This document shows, piece by piece, positions 40,601 through 46,039 of a stretch of 46,039 bases of DNA. The notes under the pieces were generated by a model. It saw only the letters and a program-made list of their open reading frames with translations. It ran no database searches and was not told the DNA's origin. The position numbers and the translations under genes are program-made. This DNA is from Nonomuraea sp. MG754425 (lineage in GTDB: Bacteria > Actinomycetota > Actinomycetes > Streptosporangiales > Streptosporangiaceae): positions 1 through 46,039 of the forward strand of contig NZ_SSXE01000065.1 of NCBI RefSeq assembly GCF_021699195.1. The letters are read 5' to 3'. Position 1 is the first letter of the stretch; the number at the start of each line of letters is the position of its first letter.

Positions 40601-41473
40601 TCACTTGACCGCGCCGCCGGTGATGCCGGAGATGATCCGGCGCTGCGCCACGGCGAAGACCACCAGCAGCGGCAGGCTCATCAGGATGATGTAGGCGAAG
40701 ATCAGGTGCCAGTTGTTGAGGTACAGCCCGGCGTTGGCCACCTGGAACAGGTTCAGCGGCAGCGTGTCCAGCCGCCCGCCGACGACGAAGAACGCGTAGA
40801 AGACGTCGTTCCAGACGTACAGGCAGATGAGGATGGTGGCGGTGGCCAGCACCGGCCGCAGCAGCGGCAGGATCACCGAGAAGAACACCCGCGCCGGCCC
40901 CGCCCCGTCCATGCGGGCGGCCTCCTCCAGCGACAGCGGCACCGTGCGCACGAAACCGGTGACGAAGAAGATCACCGTGGACAGGTAGATGCCGGCATAG
41001 ACGCCGATCATGCCCGCGGGGCTGCCCGCCAGGCCGAGCTGGCGCAGCAGCAGCACGATGGTGACCACGGCGGGCGGCAGCACGATGCCGCTGATGGCCA
41101 GCGCGTACAGCACGGCGTTGAGCCGGCCGGCGCGGCGGGCCAGGATCCAGGAGGCCATCGAGCCGAACGTGAGCACCAGCGCCACGGACGGTCCCACCAC
41201 CAGCAGGCTGCCCAGGAACGCCACCGGCACCTCGCCCTGCTGCCAGACCTGGGCCAGGTTCTCCCACAGCCGCCACTCCGACGGCGGCGACAGGTCCGGC
41301 GACAGGGCCTCGCCCTGCGACTTGGCGGCGGTGACGACCACCAGCCACAGCGGCACCCCCATCACGGGGACGACCAGCGCCACGACCGCGAACGGGCGCA
41401 GCCGGGCCGCCAGGCCACGCGACACCGGAGAGCGGCCGCGGTTGGCGGCGGAACCGAACGCGGGGACCGTCAC
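40601..41473 (-). CDS. ABC sugar transporter permease (MalG-like)
   Basis: A 290-aa inner-membrane permease, last gene of the alpha-galactoside operon. Helix 1 is PFAVVALVVPVMGVPLWLVVV; the coupling loop is PLSLEEAARMDGAGPARVFFSVILPLLRPV; it ends in RRIISGITGGAVK like other MalG proteins. GTG 41473 has GGAGGAGA upstream and overlaps the stop of the preceding permease (GTGA). Confidence 0.95.
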   Translation of the reverse strand: MTVPAFGSAANRGRSPVSRGLAARLRPFAVVALVVPVMGVPLWLVVVTAAKSQGEALSPDLSPPSEWRLWENLAQVWQQGEVPVAFLGSLLVVGPSVALVLTFGSMASWILARRAGRLNAVLYALAISGIVLPPAVVTIVLLLRQLGLAGSPAGMIGVYAGIYLSTVIFFVTGFVRTVPLSLEEAARMDGAGPARVFFSVILPLLRPVLATATILICLYVWNDVFYAFFVVGGRLDTLPLNLFQVANAGLYLNNWHLIFAYIILMSLPLLVVFAVAQRRIISGITGGAVK

Positions 41474-42393
41474 AGGATCTCCTCCCTCTTGCGCAGGACG
41501 CGGATGACGGGGAAGGCCAGCAGCGCGACCATGAGGAACAACACCAGGCTCATGGCCGTGGCCTGCGCGAACAGCCCCTGGCCGAAGGTGCGGTAGATGA
41601 AGATGTTCAGGATCTCGGTGCTGCGGGCCGGGCCGCCGCCGGTCAGCGCCTGGACGATGTCGAACCCGTTCATCGAGCCGAGCAGCGCCGTGGCCACGTT
41701 GAAGGTGACGGCCGGGGCCAGCAGCGGGAAGCGGATCGACCAGAACGCCTGCCAGGGCGTGGCGCCGTCGATGCGGGCGGCCTCGGTGACGTCCTCGGGG
41801 ATCGTCTTGAGCCCGGCCAGGTAGATGAGCATCGACAGGCCCATCCACTTCCAGGCGTGGATGGCCGCGGCCAGCACGAGCGTCCACGTCGTGCTGCCCA
41901 GCCAGGCGATGTCCACCTCCCGGCCGGTCAGCGCCGAGAGCAGGCCGTTGACGCTGCCGTCCGGCTTGAGCAGGGCCTGGAAGACGTACCCGACGGCCAG
42001 CGCGGACATCAGCACCGGGACGAGGAAGGCCAGGCGGGCGGCCCGGTTGAGCCAGGTGTCCCGCTCCAGCAGCACGGCCAGGCCGAAGCCGAACAGGTTC
42101 TGGAAGAGCGCCACCAGCGCGGCGTAGACGATCGTGACGCGCAGCGCGGTGACGAGCGTCCCGTCCGACAGCAGGGCGGCGAAGTTGCCGAACCCGGCGT
42201 AGCGGATCTCGCTCTTGAAGCTGGACCAGTCGGTGAAGGCGTAGACGAAGTTGAACAGGGTCGGCAGGAAGAAGAAGACGAACAGGATCGCGAACGCCGG
42301 GACGAGGAACCACATCGGGTGCGTCCGGCCGCGCGCGATCGTGGCCGGCGCCCTCCGGGCGGCTGTCATGGGGCGGGCGAGCGTCTGCTGCAC
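41470..42393 (-). CDS. ABC sugar transporter permease (MalF-like)
   Basis: A 307-aa permease. Helix 1 is WFLVPAFAILFVFFFLPTLFNFVYAF; the conserved cytoplasmic loop is PEDVTEAARIDGATPWQAFWSIRFPLL, then NGFDIVQALTGGGPARSTEIL, typical for family-1 sugar permeases. GTG 42393 has GAGGAG upstream. It lies between the binding protein and the second permease, both on the same strand. No ATPase gene is present in the operon. Confidence 0.95.
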   Translation of the reverse strand: MQQTLARPMTAARRAPATIARGRTHPMWFLVPAFAILFVFFFLPTLFNFVYAFTDWSSFKSEIRYAGFGNFAALLSDGTLVTALRVTIVYAALVALFQNLFGFGLAVLLERDTWLNRAARLAFLVPVLMSALAVGYVFQALLKPDGSVNGLLSALTGREVDIAWLGSTTWTLVLAAAIHAWKWMGLSMLIYLAGLKTIPEDVTEAARIDGATPWQAFWSIRFPLLAPAVTFNVATALLGSMNGFDIVQALTGGGPARSTEILNIFIYRTFGQGLFAQATAMSLVLFLMVALLAFPVIRVLRKREEIL

Positions 42394-42421
42394 GGGTGAC
42401 TCCTCGGCGAGGTGGCGGACG

Positions 42422-43717
42422 TCAGAAGCCGGTGGCCCCGGCGGCCCTGGCCAACTGGGCGAACTGCTTCTGCGTGGCCGCGGCCACCTGCTCGGGGGTG
42501 AGGCTGCCGGTGATCATGTCCGCCAGGTTCAGGTACAGGTCGGGGTTGGCCACGGCCAGCGCCTGCATCGACCCGGCCGCCTGGCCGAGCGAGGCGTGCA
42601 CGTCCAGCAGCGCCTGCGGCACGCCGGCGGGCGTGGGCACGTCCGTACGCAGCGAGACCGTCTTGCGGTCGGCCACGAACGCGGCGTAGCCGGGCCCCAT
42701 CCAGTACGCCAGGAGCTGCCGCGCGGCCTGCTCCCGCTGGGCGTCACCGGTGCGGAAGGCGACCAGGGCGTTGGACTGGTCGGGGATGAACGTGCCCACG
42801 TTCCCCGACGGCGAGATCGGGAAGAAGCCGATCTTCTCGTCCAGCTCCGCGGTGCCGGCCTTGGCCTGGAGCTGGCCGAAGAACGAGGTCACCTGCACGG
42901 CCATGGCCGCCTCGCCCGACAGCAGCGCCTCGCCCTGGTCCTCGAACGTGGCCGTCTTGATGTCGGAGTTGAACAGGCCCTCGTCGATCAGCGCCCGGTA
43001 CTTCTTGATCGCGTCCAGGATCGTGCGGTCCTCGAACGTCTCCTTGCCCGTGTTGACCCGCTCCCACAGGCCGTTCTTGGCCGCGTCGGCGAGCTGTACC
43101 TGCACCCACCACTGGGTGGCCCACTTGTCGCCGGCCATCTCGAAGAACGGGGTGACGCCCTTGCCCTTGAGCGCGCGCGCCACCTCGACCAGCTCGTCGA
43201 AGTTCTTCGGCGCCTCCTTGACGTGCCGCTTGTTGTAGTAGACGCCCTCGACCGCCGGGCTGGTGATCAGCGCGGCGTAGCGGGTGCCGTCCAGCAGGCC
43301 CGTCATGTCGCGCAGTTCGGGCGCGAGCGATGCCGCCCAGGGCGCGCCGTCGAGCGGCTGGAGGTTCGCGCGGGCGTTGAGCGCGGTGAGCATGGACGCC
43401 GTCGGCTGCCAGAAGGCCAGGTCGGGCTGGTCGCCGGTGGCCACCTTGGTCTGCACGCCCTGCTCGTACGGATCGGGGATCGTGACGATCTCGACCTCGG
43501 CCCCGGTCGCCCGGGTGAAGGCGTCGGTCACCGCCTTGGGCACGGTGTTGCTGTTCTGGGCGGCCCAGATGGTGAGCGTCACTCCGTCCAGGCGGGCGGT
43601 GGGGTCGGGCCAGGCAGTCGGCGGGCCGCCGGCGGCGGGCCCGGCGGACGGGTCACTGCAGGCCGCGACGGCCAGGACGAGCGCCGACGCGGCGGCGACA
43701 CGCTGTGCGAGCTTCAC
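42422..43717 (-). CDS. ABC sugar transporter, substrate-binding lipoprotein (family 1)
   Basis: A 431-aa solute-binding lipoprotein; the signal peptide ends LVLAVAAC with Cys20 as lipidation site. Family pattern: VTLTIWAAQNSNTVPKAVTD, TGDQPDLAFWQPTASMLTAL, and VYYNKRHVKEAPKNFDELV; a conserved WWVQVQLAD lies in the middle. The neighbouring GH36 gene suggests that it binds alpha-galactosides such as melibiose or raffinose-type sugars; this is context only. 36 bp separate it from the GH36 stop. Confidence 0.94.
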   Translation of the reverse strand: MKLAQRVAAASALVLAVAACSDPSAGPAAGGPPTAWPDPTARLDGVTLTIWAAQNSNTVPKAVTDAFTRATGAEVEIVTIPDPYEQGVQTKVATGDQPDLAFWQPTASMLTALNARANLQPLDGAPWAASLAPELRDMTGLLDGTRYAALITSPAVEGVYYNKRHVKEAPKNFDELVEVARALKGKGVTPFFEMAGDKWATQWWVQVQLADAAKNGLWERVNTGKETFEDRTILDAIKKYRALIDEGLFNSDIKTATFEDQGEALLSGEAAMAVQVTSFFGQLQAKAGTAELDEKIGFFPISPSGNVGTFIPDQSNALVAFRTGDAQREQAARQLLAYWMGPGYAAFVADRKTVSLRTDVPTPAGVPQALLDVHASLGQAAGSMQALAVANPDLYLNLADMITGSLTPEQVAAATQKQFAQLARAAGATGF

Positions 43718-43753
43718 GGTTCGGCTTCCTTGATCGGGGTTCGGAACGGGCTT

Positions 43754-45874
43754 TCAGAGGGCGCCCAGGCGCAGGATCCGGGCGGTGGGCGCGGGGGCGG
43801 CGGCGGTGACGGTGAGCCTGGCGGCCTCCGGGTCCCACGAGCAGGCCCAGCCGCCCGCCGCCACGGGGTAGACGATCTCGGCGGCCACCTCGCGCCCGGC
43901 CAGGTGGGGCAGCGCCAGCACGGTGGTGTCCGCGGCTCCGGGCCGACGCCAGAGCGCCAGATGGAGGACGTCCCCGGCGCGCAGGCCGAGGGCGAGCCAC
44001 GGGTCGTCCCAGCCGGGCAGGCCGAGCGGCCAGCAGGGCGTGGCGCGCAGCAGGTCGGCGCGCAGGCTCCGGTGCAGCCGGACGCCGTCGCGGACCAGGG
44101 CGAGCTGCCCCGGCGTCATCTTGTGCAGGTTGCCCGACAGGTAGAGCCGGCCCAGGACGCCGGTGGTCATCGTGAAGGCGATCTCCTCGTCGGTCATCCC
44201 CGGCTGGGGGTAGGCCCAGTTGGCGGCCTGCTCGGGCAGCAGCGACAGCGGCGCGGCGACGGCGATCGGCGGATAGCGCAGGAAGTCCTGCTGGTCGCTG
44301 GTCGACTGGAGCTGGAGGCGGGCGAGCATGGCGTAGTCCATGCGCATCGCGCCCGAGCCGCAGTTCTCCAGCACCAGGTGGGGGTGCCGGTCGAGGACGC
44401 CCTCCAGCCAGGCCAGGTGCGCCCGGTTGTGCGCGAGCAGGCCCGCGCCCACGCTGGGGGCGTCCAGGTCGGTGCCGGCGCCGGGGTCGATGTTGTAGTC
44501 GAGCTTGAAGTAGCCGACGCCCAGCTCCCCGACCAGGCGGTCCACCACCCGGTCGAGGTGCGCGACGGCGGCGGGGTGGCGCAGGTCCAGATGGTGGCGG
44601 CCGTGCTCGGTCAGCCGGACGCCGCCGCGCTGGAGGAACGCCTCGGCGGGCAGCTCGCCGGCCATCGGGCTGCGTACGCCGATGACCTCGGGCTCCAGCC
44701 ACAGGCCGGGCGTCATGCCGTGGCCCGTGACGCGGGCCAGGACCTCCTCCAGGCCGCGCGGGAACCGGCTGCGGGACGGCCGCCACTCGCCGACGCTGTC
44801 CCACCAGTCGCCGCCGTCGTCGTACCAGCCGGCGTCCACGCAGAAGACCTGCGCCCCGGCCGCCGCGGCGGCGTCGATGAGGGGCAGCAGCTTGTCCGTC
44901 GTGGGGTCGCCCATCAGCGTGTTCATGTAGTCGTTGAAGACGACCGGCAGCGCGGCCCGGTCGGGGTGCGGGCGCACCAGCGCGCGGCGGTAGGCGGTCA
45001 GCGCCGCCGCCGCGCCCTCCACCCCCTCGCCGGACACGGCGAGCGCCACCGGCACGGTGGTGAACGACTCCCCGGGCGCGAGCGGCTGGCTCCACTGGTG
45101 GTCGAGGTCGGTCGGGCCGGACAGGGCCACGTACACGCCGTCCAGCCGCTCGCCCGTCTCCCAGCGCCAGGGGCCGTTGTGCTCGATCTGCCACAGCCAC
45201 GTACGTCCGGTGCCGCGGTCGGTCAGGCCGCCCATGGGGACGTGCCGGCCGCTGGACCAGGTGCCCGCGCTGGTCAGCGCGAACGTGCCCTTGCCGTGCT
45301 GGCCGTGGCCGGTCAGGCCCAGGCCGGGGACGTGGTCGCCGAGCGGGCGGCGGGTCCAGCGGCTCTCGCCGAGCCACTCGCTGTCGGCGTACAGGAGGTC
45401 GAGGTCGTTCACGGGGCGGTCCTGGGTTCCGTCCGGCCGGACCGGGAAGACTGCCGCGAACGAGGTGACCGCCAGCAGCGGCACCGGGTTCTGGCCGGTG
45501 TTGGTCACCCGGACCCGGGCCTGCACCGCCGCCACGCCGTCGGGGGAGCGCAGGACCATCTCGGCGTCGAGTCCCGAGGTGTCGTCCCGCATGCGGAGGC
45601 GCAGCTCGTGCCAGCCGTCGTCGTACGAGCGCTCGGTGCCGGTGTGGCGCAACCGGCAGCCCACCGCCGTCTCCGAGAGCCGCTGGGAGGCCCTGGCCCG
45701 GCCCGCTCCGGGGACCAGCACCTCCACCAGTGGCTGCGAGCCGCCCGCGGGCAGGGTGGGGGCGGCTCCGGCCGACAGTTCGCGCAGCGTCACGGGGCGG
45801 TCCGGGTGGACCTCCAGCACGGCGGTGAGGCCGCTGTGACCCCAGCGCACGGTCTCCACGACGTCAGCAGGCAT
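43754..45874 (-). CDS. GH36 alpha-galactosidase
   Basis: A 706-aa retaining glycosidase, first gene of the operon. The N-terminal beta-supersandwich runs to about residue 300; the barrel starts at VVFNDYMNTLMGDPTTDKLL and has FCVDAGWYDD, GMTPGLWLEPEVI, nucleophile Asp459 in GYFKLDYNID, ENCGSGAMRMDYAMLARL and Asp527 in QSTSDQQDFLRYP as acid/base. No signal peptide: it acts on imported alpha-galactosides. The frame is open to 45943, but that start would cover both operators; ATG 45874 is chosen, with GAGGAAAG as a rather distant ribosome site and a TTG one codon earlier as alternative. Confidence 0.94.
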   Translation of the reverse strand: MPADVVETVRWGHSGLTAVLEVHPDRPVTLRELSAGAAPTLPAGGSQPLVEVLVPGAGRARASQRLSETAVGCRLRHTGTERSYDDGWHELRLRMRDDTSGLDAEMVLRSPDGVAAVQARVRVTNTGQNPVPLLAVTSFAAVFPVRPDGTQDRPVNDLDLLYADSEWLGESRWTRRPLGDHVPGLGLTGHGQHGKGTFALTSAGTWSSGRHVPMGGLTDRGTGRTWLWQIEHNGPWRWETGERLDGVYVALSGPTDLDHQWSQPLAPGESFTTVPVALAVSGEGVEGAAAALTAYRRALVRPHPDRAALPVVFNDYMNTLMGDPTTDKLLPLIDAAAAAGAQVFCVDAGWYDDGGDWWDSVGEWRPSRSRFPRGLEEVLARVTGHGMTPGLWLEPEVIGVRSPMAGELPAEAFLQRGGVRLTEHGRHHLDLRHPAAVAHLDRVVDRLVGELGVGYFKLDYNIDPGAGTDLDAPSVGAGLLAHNRAHLAWLEGVLDRHPHLVLENCGSGAMRMDYAMLARLQLQSTSDQQDFLRYPPIAVAAPLSLLPEQAANWAYPQPGMTDEEIAFTMTTGVLGRLYLSGNLHKMTPGQLALVRDGVRLHRSLRADLLRATPCWPLGLPGWDDPWLALGLRAGDVLHLALWRRPGAADTTVLALPHLAGREVAAEIVYPVAAGGWACSWDPEAARLTVTAAAPAPTARILRLGAL

Positions 45875-45900
45875 CAAGAGTCTCGCTTTCCTCAGCTCGC

Positions 45901-45945
45901 CATGTGACCGGTCACATGCTTGAGCCTCAGTGTGAGCGGTCACAC
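45901..45945 (-). promoter_or_regulatory. Two CG-centred palindromic operators of the alpha-galactoside operon
   Basis: CATGTGACCGGTCACATG (45901-45918) is a perfect 18-bp dyad; GTGTGAGCGGTCACAC (45930-45945) is a near-perfect 16-bp one. Their centres are 28 bp apart and share the core TGTGA-x-CGGTCACA. Central CG and spacing suit a LacI-type repressor. They lie 27-71 bp before the GH36 start. Confidence 0.65.
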
Positions 45946-45976
45946 GCCGGGGAGGGAAGCCCTCTTTGCGGGATCG

Positions 45977-46039
45977 TTACCGGCCCGTTTCAGCCGGGAG
46001 CAGCACGAAGGCGCGGGTCAGCAGCGGCCGGGCAGGGGG
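45977..46039 (-). CDS. 3' end of an unidentified minus-strand gene
   Basis: Twenty codons (PPARPLLTRAFVLLPAETGR) and a TAA stop at 45977 run off the window edge. Too short to identify. A regulator of the alpha-galactoside operon would be expected here, but the residues do not prove it, and the open frame could be chance. Confidence 0.35.
   Translation of the reverse strand, partial: PPARPLLTRAFVLLPAETGR

Noticed and set aside
42251..45907. Very long plus-strand open frame (about 1,200 codons) opposite the alpha-galactoside operon
   Set aside because: Composition is Arg/Gly/His/Val-rich with no domain; the minus-strand GH36, SBP and permease genes fully explain the DNA. Such antisense frames follow from high G+C.

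Overview
The window reads as chromosome from a high-G+C, multicellular-type actinomycete. The evidence is strong G/C bias at third codon positions, frequent GTG/TTG starts, ATGA-type gene overlaps, and families typical of that group: a DUF574-type methyltransferase, STAS regulators, FHA and Ser/Thr-kinase proteins, tandem IclR regulators and many ABC sugar importers. A Streptosporangiales-like host (for example Nonomuraea or a relative) is an inference from family mix only. I saw no rRNA, tRNA, CRISPR array, insertion sequence or phage gene.

Layout. (1) 1-5.9 kb: a cut-off type-B carboxylesterase, an OFA-type MFS transporter with its 39-residue companion peptide, an HSL-type alpha/beta hydrolase, a DUF2269 membrane protein with a twin 19-bp palindromic operator, a DJ-1/PfpI-type protein, a MarR regulator and a DUF574 methyltransferase. 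(2) 5.9-12.2 kb: an ABM monooxygenase, a STAS antagonist, an apparently autoregulated MarR gene, an APH-fold kinase, a membrane Ser/Thr kinase whose outside part looks like a lytic-transglycosylase domain, a divergent FHA protein and a cytochrome P450. (3) 12.3-17.5 kb: a three-subunit molybdenum hydroxylase operon (small, medium, large; PaoABC-like with four candidate Fe-S cysteines in the FAD subunit), divergent from a GlcD-type FAD oxidase, with a palindrome over the operon promoter. (4) 17.6-25.8 kb: a tandem double-IclR regulator divergent from a complete protocatechuate branch, pcaI-J-F-H-G-B-L, translationally coupled throughout and ending in a 92-codon internally deleted aldehyde dehydrogenase. 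It should convert protocatechuate to succinyl-CoA and acetyl-CoA.

(5) 25.9-36 kb: a TetR gene, then a LacI-linked region. A secreted clan GH-A-like protein and an NLP (NPP1) cytolysin-family protein are bracketed by two inverted copies of one 15-bp LacI-type sequence. Next comes the LacI gene, and divergently an ABC sugar importer with a GH78 alpha-L-rhamnosidase whose promoter carries a related operator. This is the most striking part: it suggests that an NLP and plant-type rhamnoside use share one regulator. (6) 36-40.6 kb: an acyltransferase-3 membrane protein, two secreted proteins of unknown role, and an ABC-F ATPase preceded by a possible leaderless 7-codon upstream ORF. (7) 40.6-46 kb: an alpha-galactoside operon (GH36, SBP, two permeases) on the minus strand behind two CG-centred palindromes, then the 3' end of another minus-strand gene at the edge.

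Many convergent or terminal gaps carry GC-rich hairpins without a T tail, listed as probable terminators. Promoter, operator and terminator calls are by eye. No start site, function or regulator-operator pairing here has been tested.
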